Assembly (NCBI GenBank): GCA_947568835.1
Contig: OX387609.1
Span: 5,471,660-5,535,659 of the forward strand
Reading direction: 5' to 3'
Source: Protonemura montana
Taxonomy: Eukaryota; Arthropoda; Insecta; Plecoptera; Nemouridae
DNA length: 64,000 bases
Shown here: piece by piece, positions 36,916-49,000 of the stretch
Numbering within the stretch: the first letter of the stretch is position 1
Layout: every line of letters starts with the position of its first letter
Position numbers and translations under genes: made by a program
The notes under the pieces: model-generated
Told to the model about the DNA's origin: nothing
The model's database searches: none
The model's input: only the letters and a program-made list of their open reading frames with translations

Positions 36916-37877
36916 TTGGATTTTGTTCTTACTTACAACTTCCAAAATGTAGACACGAAAAATTAATTCGTTTCAAACAATATTTTTGTTTTTGTTATTG
37001 AGTAAATAATAATAAAAAAAAAAATAGAAAATGGGCATTGCAATGTGAAATCGAACGCATTTGCAAATGCGATCCCAATTCTCATTCGATGGCGAATCGT
37101 TTGGCCATTGAAGATGGCGGGGACAGCGGAGGGGACGTCAGTTGGCTCCGGAGTCTTTTTAAATTTAAAGTGTAATCAGTGTAAAAGGCTTTCAATGCAA
37201 AGTATGTCAGCTGTGCTACCACCCAAACTTTGTTGATCCTGAAGAAGAGTCTAATGATGGAAACGCAAGCCGTAATTCAATATCACAAGTTTTTTACAAG
37301 GATTTCTGTAAACCTCTATTCCAGAAATTTGGAATTCTCAGTCTCCCTTCCCTCGATATTTATTATGCTGTTTTATATGTGATTGAAAATAGCTTCATAG
37401 AATTTATACACTGTCAAAGAACACGAGCATAGGACGAGAACAAAAAAAGATCCTATGGAGAAGAACTGGTACAGGTCCTCAGTTTATAAAAAAAAAAACT
37501 ACGTTTTTAATGGTTTACAACTTTTCAACGTTTTAAAAAAGGATTTACGAAAAAAATTTAAGACTCACCTGAAAAAGTTTTTAAAGAAGAAATATTACTA
37601 TAATATAAAATAATTTTTAAGGACTGGCTAACAACAGTGAATGGTCTCCTTTGTTACTAACCTACCAGTAGTTTATGTTTCACTTTATCTTTTATTGTAA
37701 TTTATGATTCTCACATTGACTGTTTGTATATCATTTTCTTTGATCAATCATAGATCTACAATAAACATAGAATTGCAAATGCATTTGCGAATGCAAATTT
37801 GTCAATGTTCATTTAAACGTTTTGAAGCATCGTGTAATTTGTATTTCAAAAAAGTGTAATGTAAAATATAATTTCAG

Positions 37878-37998
37878 GTACGGTGTCATGGAAAAATCAC
37901 TGTTAGAAGACCTAGCGTTGGACGCCATCCCTGAACCGTTGGTTGCTGTGATTCAGCGTGGTGCTGCTGCACGGCAAGTCGCGGTACTAGATGAAACG
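37878..37998 (+). CDS. Possible isolated coding exon, unrecognised
   Basis: An open segment bounded by a good acceptor (aatttcag) and a plausible donor (acg|gtagca). It reads YGVMEKSLLEDLALDAIP and on to VAVLDET. GC content is higher than its surroundings. I found no companion exons, and the product is unknown. It may be a relic or chance. Confidence 0.2.
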
Positions 37999-38043
37999 GT
38001 AGCAATATTATTGAAAATAATAATAGTTTCTTTACTTATCTAG

Positions 38044-39210
38044 CTAGAGATCACGGCCAGTAAAGTCACAGTATACCTAAGAGTAAAACAATTTTCGGGT
38101 TAAGCAGTTGACCTTTGAAGAAATCCGGAGCGCAGCCACTGAGTATAAGTCAGTTTAACAGCTGGAAATGCGATTTATGAGTGTTTAAGTGTTAATGAGT
38201 GTGTTAACAAAACAGTTTGCCAGCAAAACATTTCAAAGCATAAGTTTTGCGTTTTATCTTTAAAAAATTGAACAGTAACGAAGTTTAACCACATCGTAGA
38301 AAGATTCAGATATTTTTTAGTGCTTTTCTAATTCCAATAAAAACTAGAAACCTAACGAAAAAATATTTTTTACACCTCTGTGGTCTCTCCCAACAACCTC
38401 CAAAGAGTACCAGTTATTGTATGAAACACGAACAAGTCCCTAATCAATTAGCTCTAACTTAACTTCACTTACAATCAACCTATACCCTCTGTCCCCTTGG
38501 CTAATGCCACGCGATTATTCTTTTTCTCATCCTCCTAACGACCTAGTAAACTCTTCCAGCTATCGTTGTCTAATTCGATGTTAATCGCCTAATCTATTCT
38601 CCTGACTGACATCGACTTCCTGCTTCTTAAACATCGTCACTTCGGCTCCCATCGATTGTGCTGATGCAAATGCCAGCGGTGCACGAACACAGCGTCAGCG
38701 CGTGAAAATTTCACAGCGTCATTTCTCTCATGTGCTTGTCAGAGCGTTTGCACGTTTGCACGTTTCCAGGATCGAAAAGACAGTTTCCAAAATAATTGTC
38801 ACCAAGAGGCTTTTTCTGTTCCTTCAGGATAAGATTCTACTCGTTTGTTTTGTTGTTGCTTGAACTTGCTTTCTATGATTGGTATCGAATATACACAGTA
38901 AAATACTTACTTTATTGTGGGCCTACCATTTGCACACCTAAATAAAACAATAAGACATTTTGGTTGGTTCATTTCTGGTTGGCGTGCTTATATAGTGCGC
39001 TGGTGGTGTTGCGTTCTTTTCTTACCAGGTAGCTTTTTGGCAGCATTGAACTGAAGTCGCTTTGGTGTGTACCTAATCATCCAAATAAGATGCTACTATA
39101 GAAAATATATAAAAATCCCAGAGTGTATCACCAAATTCTGCCCACAAGTGACGCTAATTGAAGCAAATTTGTACAATTGGTAACACTCAAAAACGTTCCT
39201 ATGTCCCTAT
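38044..39210. other. Intergenic, no content recognised
   Basis: Mixed AT-rich sequence without a gene or repeat that I can name. Confidence 0.5.
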
Positions 39211-39213
39211 AGG

Positions 39214-39390
39214 TTCGAGCTTTCACCGGGGCAAGAGTTGGGATTGCGGTGTCGCCTGGTCGGTCCCCGCTGAATTGCCGAGCGTGAATGGCACCAAGAA
39301 CCCACGGCCTTCAACAGTGAACCTATGGCTATAGGACCGCAAAACGCCGATAGTGGGATTCAAACCTGGTGTCTCTAGTTTTTAAGACTC
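39214..39390 (-). mobile_element. Possible tRNA-derived SINE, decayed
   Basis: A moderately GC-rich block. On the - strand a B-box-like ggtttgaatccc lies near 39360. No second copy was found in the window, so the call is weak. Confidence 0.3.
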
Positions 39391-39456
39391 ACCCGCGTAC
39401 ATACTTGAAACCGCATGACAATTCAGACAATCAAACAATTAACATCTTAATGACCT

Positions 39457-39462
39457 TTTATT
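39457..39462 (-). terminator. Polyadenylation signal AATAAA of the coiled-coil gene
   Basis: A hexamer on the - strand, 43 bases past the stop codon at 39505-39507. Confidence 0.55.
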
Positions 39463-39504
39463 TTCATAATTAACAAATTATACACCGTCTCATTTCGCCA
39501 CAAA

Positions 39505-42500
39505 TCACCCGGACCACGGAGTTTTCACCCCCGCCTCACCACCGCGCTTTTCTGCCGCCTTGGCCTTCACCAAGCGCAGCCGTTCCTCTCCCTCCCTGCG
39601 CACGGCGTCGACGCGCAGTTCGTGCTGACGAGTCCGCTCGGACAGCCGCCGCCGGAAGTACGCGCGTTCGACGGCCGCACAGTTCCGCTCCTTGCTCACC
39701 TCCAGCTCCATCGCCTGTACCTGCTGGCCGCTGACGCTGTCTTTACCACGTTTGCGATCATGTAAGTTCTCTACCATTAGGTTCTATCGGTCAAACTCTT
39801 TCCGCGTGGATTTTTGTTAAAATGGTAGCTTATCAAAGTAACCTAACCTTTGCGTTGCACACACGGTTCAGCCGGCAAATTGCTGCTCGCAGCTGCGCGT
39901 TGTTTGCCTCGAGCCGCTGGACGTGCATGGCTGCGTCGCAGCACGCGGTGCAGTCGTCTTCCGGGTCAACGAGCACTTCCGGTGCTGGCGAGACGCCTGG
40001 TTTGTGAACGACAGGCGCCTCCTCAGGGGGAACCAAGTAGCGCCCGATGTCGGGACGGATCAGGCCGCCTTCGAGGGTGCAGAGATCGGTAGTGTAAATA
40101 ATATGTATGTGATATTATAATATGTATAAATAAGAACCTTTTATTGACCATTTTCATTGTAACATATGATTGCGTAACTCGACACTATAAAACTGACCAG
40201 TAAATTGCCCACCCAAAATTACAGCCCCATTGTCATTTTAATACATAAATAAACGCGAAGTTAAGCGTTGGCCCCAGCAGTTAGTGTAATGTGAATTGGC
40301 TCACCCTTATCGTACGAGGCAAGCACTTCTTCGCTGGTGCTTTTCTCGGCGTGCGACTGGCCACCATGTTCGTGTCGTGCCTTCCACTCGCGGCACTCGT
40401 CTGCGCAGGCCTGCATCTTCAACGCCTCCAGTCTGCATAGCAAACAGGAATCGTTATTCTGAGCCAGGTCAACGTTGAAAGCAAATAAATACTATCAAAA
40501 ATCGGAGATCCAATTGCAGATTCAACGTTTGGTAGCCATGGAGATGCTGAGATCGCCTGACAGAGCTTCTCAATTCTGCTATCTTATGTTACCACGGGGA
40601 TATCATGGCCTGGCATAGCAGGTTCAATGGTAGATTCAACGTTTGGTAGCCATGGAGATGCTGAAATCGTCTATCCCGTAAAGTAAAATACTGTGTCTAA
40701 GCCATAGAGCCACAAATGAATACAAAATACAGCTGGCATAATTCTCTGGCCTGCACCAGGGCGGGTTTGAAACTTGCTCGATGACATCATGCTCTCCACC
40801 GGGTTTGCACCAGTTCAGATCGCTCCAGGTTCACTGTCGCTAAACGTATACCTGGTAGCCAACTCGGTCATGTGTCTTTGGTCGCGCCTCTCCTTCCGTC
40901 CCCGTGATCGTCTTCGGGTACCGTCGATCGCCTCGTCGCTCGCCGCTTTGAAGACGTCCACCTCGCGACCAACGGCCGTCTCCAACGTCTTGGGGTTCGA
41001 GTCTAGAGTGGCGTTTGCACGAATCGGCGCCCACCGCTCGGAATGTGCCGGCCGTGGGGCGATCACCTGGCGATTCACATGCATATCTTTTTAGTGCCAC
41101 TTCCCATCTATTTTACTTTCATACAAACATCAGAATACTCTCAACAGTCTGAATTTCTATGAACCCCAAGGGCTTGTCCATAGTACAACAGATTACAACA
41201 GATTACAGATTAACAGTATTGCAAGGGAACAATATTGTAATTAAAAAAAAAAAATACATAATAATATTTCTGGTAACAATCAAATTTATTTTCGAAATGT
41301 ATGCAACAATGACCTTATTACTTACATTTTTAAAACTTTTAAAACAAGATAACGGTGAAAGCATTCGCGAATACTTCAATTTTAATTAAATCAAAAAATA
41401 AAGAAAATGTCGGATGATATTCGACCGCAAAGGGTTAAGAATAAAAACAAAGATAAAAAATAAAATAGTCATTTCGGATGGTTTCCTATAGTAAATTAAG
41501 AGTTAATAAACAAATCTTTCACTGTCGACATCTCAGGGACCAGCTTCCGTCTGCGTCCGAACTTAAAAACAACGTGATCCTGCTCAATGCAAGCCTATAA
41601 GGCTGTTACGAGGCATAGTACAAGTGAACATTCACGTCACTGACCCAAAAACAGGAACCCTACTGTTTTTGGGTCAGTCTCAGATTCATATCTCACATCT
41701 CAGATTCTTTTAACAATTTCAGTGTTTGTAACCCAAGTCACAAAATGCACAAAAATATTTTTTTTTACAGTTTTAGGCCAACTGGTGTGGGAGATATGAC
41801 CTTCCAAAGTTAAACACTTTTAGCGGTCCGCGCGTGCTCAGTTCCGTATTTTAGCCAATATCTAAAAAACTATTTGAGTTATAGACTTGTAGTTTTCAGC
41901 GCTAGAAAAAGCATTAAAATCGTAGTCGAAACCTATCTCAGAATTTAGAAAAACCCCGACAGATTGCTAGATACACTTTATACATCTATGTCTTTTGAAA
42001 CGACTATTGTAAAAATCTGTGTCTTCAAAAACCTTCAAGATTTTTAGGAAATGGTGCTTATAGATGTATGTTGACTGCTAGAAAATGTAATTGTTGTAAA
42101 TGAAAATGAAATGTAAATGTAAATGTAAAAAATTCAACGTTCATCAATGCGTCTAAAAAGCAAGGTTTTTGCTCACAATTGACATTAGAGAAGCTCATAA
42201 ATAAACTTTAACTCATATAACTAGCTAAAAAGGCTCAGGAAAAGCTGTTCTTGTAGGTTTCTTGGCTGGTGAAGACTTGGGCGCGATAGCTGATGCTGTC
42301 TTTATCCCGAACATTTTGCTATACTCTGAAATGTTAGATAACCTTTCGAGAATCGTCTTTGTATTGGCAAGTTTATAATTTTATATGTCCCAAAACACCC
42401 TCAAGCGCATATCATTCGCCATAGCTGACTGGCGTGACTGCAAGATCCTGATACAGAGGTCCCGCGTTCGAATCCCGCTCCATGCTGAATTCTTTTTGGT

Positions 42501-45392
42501 ATCAAACTCCATAAAAATTCGGACATTGAAGGACGATTCAGCTAACAGCTCATGCTGTGCTCCATCGACGTGGGAAGTTACCATGCATGGCACAAGACGT
42601 GGTCGTACCCATGACTCCAGCACCCAACGTGTTATGAAGAGGATATCGAGGCTTGAGACACCTGGTAGCAAATCTAGAAACTTTATTTCTATTCGCCTTC
42701 GTACCTAGTAATTCAAATGTACAAAATAAAATAGCGGTTTTCGTAAGCCCAGATGGTCATGTGGTTAGCGTACGCAAGTCACAGACCAGGGGACCCGAGA
42801 TCGCATCCCATGTTGGTATATCTTGATATTGATATCCTTTTATACATCCCAAATACCTGTTCCCATATGTATCTCATCGTGTACTTTCCGAATAGGTCAG
42901 AACTCGTAGTCAAGTGGTAAGACTGACAGGACCACGTACTGGGGGTCTCGCGTTCGAGTCCCGCTCACTAATCGTTTGTTTTTGTATTCAAACGCCAGGT
43001 CAAAGTGAATATTGAAAGAAGTTTCAGCAAACACAGCCCAAGTTGTAGTAATGCTCTATCGACGCAGAAAATTACCTCGCATGGGACAAGAGAGGAGGAA
43101 GTGGTCTTACCCATGACTCCAGCACCCAACGTGTTATGAAGAAGCACGAGGATATCGAGGCCAGAGACACCTGGTAGCAAGTCTGTGAACTTAATATACT
43201 ATCATCTCTATTCGCCTTCGTACCTAGTAATTCATATGTACAAATAAACTAGATAATGTAAAGGCTCGATTGGTCGAGTGGCTAGCGTGCGCAATCCATG
43301 TGCCATGGGTCCCGCGATCGAATCCCGTGCAGGTTGATTTGAAATGTTCTCGCGAATTTAAAATTAGAAAGAACATCATACGTAGATGAGATCCGGGGTT
43401 CTTTTCACGGGGTTGATTTTTGCACATTTTGGGCGTATGATTTAGACAGTAGCAAAATTGGCGGGCGCTCCTGGCGCTTCGCGCCAGTCGCACCCGCCAA
43501 TTTTGCGGGCCGTTCCCACGACCCCAAACCCCACCTATACCCCGTGTGCAGCTCCTAAGTCTAGCAACAAGTATAGAGGAATAGAACTTAGTGTTAAGTA
43601 AAAACTAGCGCCACCTATTGACAGAAATTGTAACTACACTCAGGACTTGTACATTTTTTTGATATCCGTTCGATTATATATCTACGTATATATACACAAC
43701 GTAATCTGCGTCTTTGTGACAAAATTGTGAAGTTGTCGGTACCGTAAGCCGAAAGGAACCGTGTTCAAACCCTGATCAAAGAAGTTTTTTTATCTTCACA
43801 TAGGGTGAAACAACATTCTTACAAATTGATCGATAATACGGGTAACCAGCATTATCCAGATTTGAAAAACCTGTACACTTCAAAATTAGCTAACAGATGG
43901 CGTTTATCGCCAGGGATACGAACAGTGTCTTCCCACAGCGACAGTCGCACATATCAACATGCTATATCTCTCAAAGTCTTCACTTTCTTATGGCGTAGAT
44001 AGCCGTTACCACCCCCACCATAACTCCCCTGGCACATTCACTCTACGTTAAAACACAGACAATAATTCGCCCCCTGAGCTAAAGTTCGGCTATCCACACC
44101 AACAGAGGTGCGGATCGCACTCTATCTACCAAAAACGGCTGCCAGGATCTCACGCAGAGATGCGAGCCCTTCGGAGATCGACTGACCCGGATGGCCGGTC
44201 TAACTCCGGTATCTCAACATTGTACACCCAGGGTCTAGTCGTTAACCAAGTATGGCTGAACGGGACCTATGTGTGTACGGCATGTAGACAGCGAACTCTG
44301 TTTGGACATCGAGTAGTAATTGAGCAATTAATAAAATGTCGGTACATCAGTGATCAGTCGGTAACTATACACTGTACCTTCTCGCTTAATGACCCAAGCT
44401 GCCGAATCGAAAAAAAACCGCGCGTTTTAAACCAGTATCACGTCCATACTACGACAAGGTTAAATCCGTTTGTCTTGTAGGTAAGGGAAAATTCATTTTC
44501 TAAATAATTGGAAAACATTTAATAAATCTCAAAAACTGCATTCCAAGGACTACCGTCTCCGTGGTCGAGTGGCACGACAGTTTGGATCACGTGCAGGATG
44601 GACTGCGTGTAAATTCCGCTCAAAAAAGAGAGAAAATATTGTTAACCACACACTTTTTAAGTGGTGATTCCAATTTCAATAAAATTTTTAAAAAATTATC
44701 AAAGAAACAAAAATTGTTATTTACATTTTTTAAATATTGATAAGCTGACACATATCTGTGCTATTTTTTGTCATGGAACGGCTATGAGAAAGAAATCAGT
44801 GTGATAATTCAATATCAGGTAACAGGAGTTTAGCGGACAGTTAGTGGTTGTTGTGATGCTTCTTAGACGGGACTTCATAAATGATCGGGAGTCTTATTAT
44901 GCTTTTAATCTATGTCATCTGAGAAATGCTTATATCATTTGGCCGACCCGTCAATAGGGTAAACCAGCGACATGCTGGTGGCCGAAATGTCCATGACAAG
45001 GTCGTGTATGACAAGGTGTTTAACAGTAATGTGGTTTCAAAATTTAAACATTTGGCTTACTACTACTGGTTTTCAATACTCCAAATCCACTAAGATTCAA
45101 ATCACATAACCGCTACAACTTCGCCACAATTTGATGGGTTCTAGAACTGATGTATGACGTAACGGTGATTGGTATGAAACAGTACCTTCATGCGTCGTCG
45201 AGGACAGATTTGCCGGCCGTAAATCTTGACAAACGCTGGCATTGGCGGTTTCCTGCGTGGAGGTCGACGTGGCGGTTCGTAATCCAGCTCAATGTCGCGA
45301 ACATCGCAACGCGTTCCACTCCGAGATTCGAAATACATTGCTCTGGTCTCCAGCTTTGACCACTGATCAGCCGGGAATAGGGAGAGATGGTC
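39505..45392 (-). CDS. Unrecognised coiled-coil protein, 5' end not found
   Basis: Five exons with matching phases: 45186-45392, 40852-41066, 40305-40432, 39848-40068 and 39505-39783, giving 349 residues to the TGA at 39505-39507. The first visible exon has an acceptor upstream, so at least one 5' exon is missing; 45737-45796 (ATG, 60 nt, matching phase) is one weak candidate. Sequence features are a Pro/Arg-rich stretch (YEPPRRPPRRKPPMPAF, residues about 37-53), a basic patch (RRRSRGRKERRDQRH), an acidic stretch near DPEDDCTACC, and two helical, heptad-like segments (VQRLEANNAQLRAAICRLN; then a long Arg/Glu-rich region ending AKAAEKRGG). It resembles no family I can name. A structural or cytoskeletal role is only a guess. 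Its GC-rich exons contrast sharply with a 4-kb repeat-filled intron. Confidence 0.6.
40506..40690 (+). repeat. 114-bp minisatellite, about 1.6 units
   Basis: It has the same unit as the tandem array at 50762-51195 (gttcaatggtag, tttggtagccatggagatgc, cttatgttaccacgg). It lies in an intron of the coiled-coil gene. Confidence 0.85.
41640..41677. repeat. Perfect 15-bp inverted repeat
   Basis: CTGACCCAAAAACAG (41640-41654) and its exact inverted copy (41663-41677) are separated by 8 bases. It is intronic, in the large first intron of the coiled-coil gene. Confidence 0.85.
42405..42725 (+). mobile_element. Retroposon copy A with tRNA-like 5' end
   Basis: It begins with a Pol III-like block whose B box is gttcgaatccc (about 42466). 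The body is shared with copy B: catgactccagcacccaac, gtgttatgaag, gacacctggtagcaa and a common 3' end cgccttcgtacctagtaatt. Copy B is at 42890-43245. Confidence 0.7.
42745..42830 (+). mobile_element. tRNA-like head without body
   Basis: A Leu/Ser-like head (gtcatgtggttagcgtacgc) with a degenerate B box (gagatcgcatccc), directly after copy A. Confidence 0.5.
42890..43245 (+). mobile_element. Retroposon copy B with tRNA-like 5' end
   Basis: tRNA-like head (agtcaagtggtaagactgac, B box gcgttcgagtcccgc) followed by the same body and 3' end as copy A. Its middle is longer and it carries small indels. Copies A and B are in the same orientation. Confidence 0.7.
43258..43345 (+). mobile_element. tRNA-like head without body
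   Basis: It contains ggtcgagtggctagcgtgcg and the B box gcgatcgaatcccg, directly after copy B. The spacing of the A and B boxes is close to a class II (Leu/Ser) tRNA. Confidence 0.5.
43452..43506. repeat. Extended GC-rich hairpin
   Basis: An outer stem of 14 bp (43452-43465 with 43493-43506) is perfect. An inner stem of 7 bp (43471-43477 with 43481-43487) has a TTC loop. Symmetric 5-base internal bulges separate them. Confidence 0.85.
44553..44630 (+). mobile_element. tRNA-like head, decayed
   Basis: gtctccgtggtcgagtggca is followed by a poor B box (gtgtaaattccgctc). Same family of Leu/Ser-like heads as at 42745 and 43258. Confidence 0.4.
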
Positions 45393-46057
45393 CTGTTGGC
45401 AAATATCGTTTGTAGGGCAAAAGGAATAAAGATATCCTCTCAGCTAGATATGCAATATAGAAATTATTTGTGTACCTTGGTTGTTATTTAATTTTGAGTT
45501 TTGATGCAATTCTCGTAGATACAGGACTGACAGTTTCAAACAAATGTTGTTCTGCAATTTATAAGCCAACTGAAAATTTTATCATTTTCTAAAGGAGACA
45601 GTGACGACAGTAAAAATAGTGTTGAAATTTATTTATTTAACAAAAGGATGTGATTTATTCATTTTTGCTTCGGTAAATCGTAGAAACATATCATATTATG
45701 CTCAGCACAAATGACAAAATTTGCTTAAAAAAATACCGTGTGTAAGGTTAAGGACACATTAAAAAAATCGGTAACAAAGAGCAGTAAATCATGCATTTCC
45801 AATGACAAAAAAACAATGAAACTAGGTAAATAAATCCACAACTGCAGTCTTGAGTTACTAAAACTTCACAATCATCTACACGTTGCTTCAATTTCGAGGA
45901 TCAGACACTGTTTTTTAGTTTTAAACGAATCAAATCTTCGACACTACTTTTTTATGATATATTATCGACCAGAGAACATTCATGGCTCTCTTTGAGTGTT
46001 GAAAAATTTGACCAAAACAGGATTTATCATTCGTCACAGCCGTCCAGATTCAAAAAA

Positions 46058-49000
46058 TCATTTTCCACGAGCGTTCATGGCTCTTTGGAACCCAGTTTGC
46101 AGTGCGTCAAAAGTCCACGGCTCATCGTCGTGGCTATATGGAGTAAGCGGGACGTCGAATGGAAGAGGGGCGGCGCCGGGTCCGGAAGTCGGGAAATCCT
46201 TGCTGCCATCCTGTAGAAAACATTCATTGTCGGCTAAAAATCAGGGTAAGCGAAGACCAAATCTATTGCTAATAAATTTTTTTAAGGAATGCATTGTGGT
46301 TATGTGTTTGTCTCATTTAAAAAGTCATCATTAAAATTGCATTTTGAAATGCTAGATATCTGTAACTGTTATTTACTGGCCAACTTTTTGAAATTATTTT
46401 TTTTATTTATTTATGGCATTTTCAATTGGTCTGCAAATGAAAGTTAGTACAACAACTTCACTCGCCTTGCTTATCAACCTCTCGACAGCATGGATTTGTG
46501 GAGGAATCCTGCTGTTCGCGTTGTACCGTCCTTCGGAAGGGACGTTAAGCCGGTGGTCTCCTTGGTGCTCTTTGACAGGTGGAGGCTAGGGGCTGGCACT
46601 GGTTTCACCTCCGCCCTTCGTTCATCATCATCATCCACTCATTCACCGACGCCATTAGACCGGTGTCACATGGCCCATTGTCAAAATAGTGCGTCGTTAA
46701 ATCCCACCAACCAATTAAATCTTGGCAGAAATCAAATGTATTTACATTTAATTGTCAGGCAATGATTCTGCATGATCTTGCCTCCCAAACAGGTTAAGAA
46801 AAACCAATTTTTTAAATTAGCGTATTGCTGTGAAGAAATATGCAGAGGAAACCCCACAAATCAATAAATTATAGATGCTCACCGGTTAGAATGGCCAACA
46901 GCACTACTGTGAGCTATTACATCCCCATCGTGTTACATCTTTCCTTTAGGACAGAAAACCAACCTCGAGCACGAACTGCGGCAGCCAAAGCACGCCCGCC
47001 TCGAACGACATAACGTTTAGCGACGCCCCGTCAGCCATCTTGCGGCCCCACGCCGCCTTGGACAGGTTGGCGCTGGTGAGCAGCAGCCAGGCGCAGGCGC
47101 CAGCATCCGGGCGCAGGCGCGTGTAGCTCTTGACGTGCGGCGGAGCGGCACTGCGTCTGCGCCTGGAGAACACCCACTGGCGCATGTGAGCCGTGAGCCA
47201 GCGTTGCTTGGCGTGCGTTGCTTGGGCATAGGGTAGGCACGCCCCACCTGTCATAGCAATAACGTTAAGTTTTAGTTACAGTTTAGTTCTGTTGGGTATA
47301 TACTATGGGGATATAATGTAGCTTTAAGGCATGTGCCCACCTGACATTGAAACGTTCATTTTCAGTTCCAGTTCAATCAGAATATCAAAATATTATTAAC
47401 CATGATGTAGGCAAACGTAATGTAAAGATGTAAATGTAAGATGTAAAGATGGTCTGGCTTTTAAGAATGTTTTCAAAGAATATTTATTAAGAAATTATTT
47501 TTATTTTATTGATGCGTTTTTAAAACACAAATAATAAAATAGGTATTTTATGTATCTTTCTCTTTTATTATGTCTATGAATCGTTTATATAACTGACTTT
47601 CCAAATGTTACCAAAGATGTAATCAATCGTAGAAGAAAATAAAAATACAATACAATACATAAGACGCTTTGAGATCCTTCCTTGATTTGCAACGCTACGT
47701 TAAGTTTCAGTTCAGTTCAGCCACGGTCAAATATGTTATTTTGTTTTATTGTATCAGCCCGACAGTAAATGAGGTAAGGTTCAAAGCTAAAATCGTCAGA
47801 TATATTTTTTTTTCACTATGCCTACAATTTTTGCAGTACAAATTGCAAAGAGAATTTCTATATAAAACCCAAGACTCAAAAGACCGCCTAATTGTACTCA
47901 GTTATGTAGCCAACGTTCATTAACAAACACAAAAAAAAATTGCAAAGCAACAAATTCAACAATATTCAGTGAATTGAAGATTTTGCTTTGACTGTTTGGC
48001 TCATCAAATAAAAGTAATCAAAAGCCAAACGGTGCAAATTCCGCTCACCCATGAGGCCATCGTGGCTGTCCATCACGTTCTGGTGCGACGGGTAAACCAA
48101 GTGGACCGGCGGTGCAGGTCTGCCACCCGCGCAACTGCTGGACATCTCTCCTTCGAGCCAAGCACTGGCGCTGGGTCCCAGCGTTCCGAGCGAAGAGCAT
48201 TGCGCCACGAGCGGCCAGCCGCGATGCACTTCCGGTGCAGCGGCCAGCGCACGGCGCAGACGCAGGTGACCCCAACGCGAGGCAGCTGCGCCGCGGTGGG
48301 AGCCCGGCACAGAGGCAACGAACACCACGCTGCGAAAACAGGATTGCTTGAAGTTACGTAGTCAAAACTCGCTCTTTTACGCTTCTAATGACTGGGATTT
48401 AACTTTTAGACATCCAGAAACAAGTCGTACTTGGCCTTAACTTTATCTTACCTTAGCACCAATTTTGTAAAATATAAACATATGTGCCTAAAATTTGGGT
48501 TACGAATGCCAAAGAAAGAAAATAATGTTTCCTAATTTTTGTAACTTATGCCTCAAGGGTAAAAACAACTGTTACCTTTTTTGAGAATACAAGTACCAAA
48601 AAAGTGATCCTTGCGTAGGAACTCTCAAGACATTTAACTAAAATAACCACCCACTTTTTTAAGTTTTTATTTCTTGGGGTACAATCAAGTAGTTAGATTT
48701 AAAAACAAATTGCAAATAGCATATCACTTCAAGATATGTTTCAATTAGATTTGTTTAGCAACTCACAGCATGTAGCTTGCTAGCTTGGTTGGCCATAATT
48801 GTTAAATTAAAATATTAATTAAAAACTGATTCACATTTTTGCTACTTAAAACACTAGTTTGCTACACTTCAGTATCCCATTACGACTTGAAGCACCGCCC
48901 ACGTTTCATACTTGACTCTGGAGCAGTCAGCCTGGCAGAGTCGCTGTATCCATGGTCGCACGGCACCGCCCGAGTCCGGGTAGCTCCGCAAGTAAAGCAA

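Noticed and set aside
44160..44480. An open frame of 106 codons on the + strand
   Set aside because: No recognisable domain, no splice partners, and it lies in repeat-rich intronic sequence.
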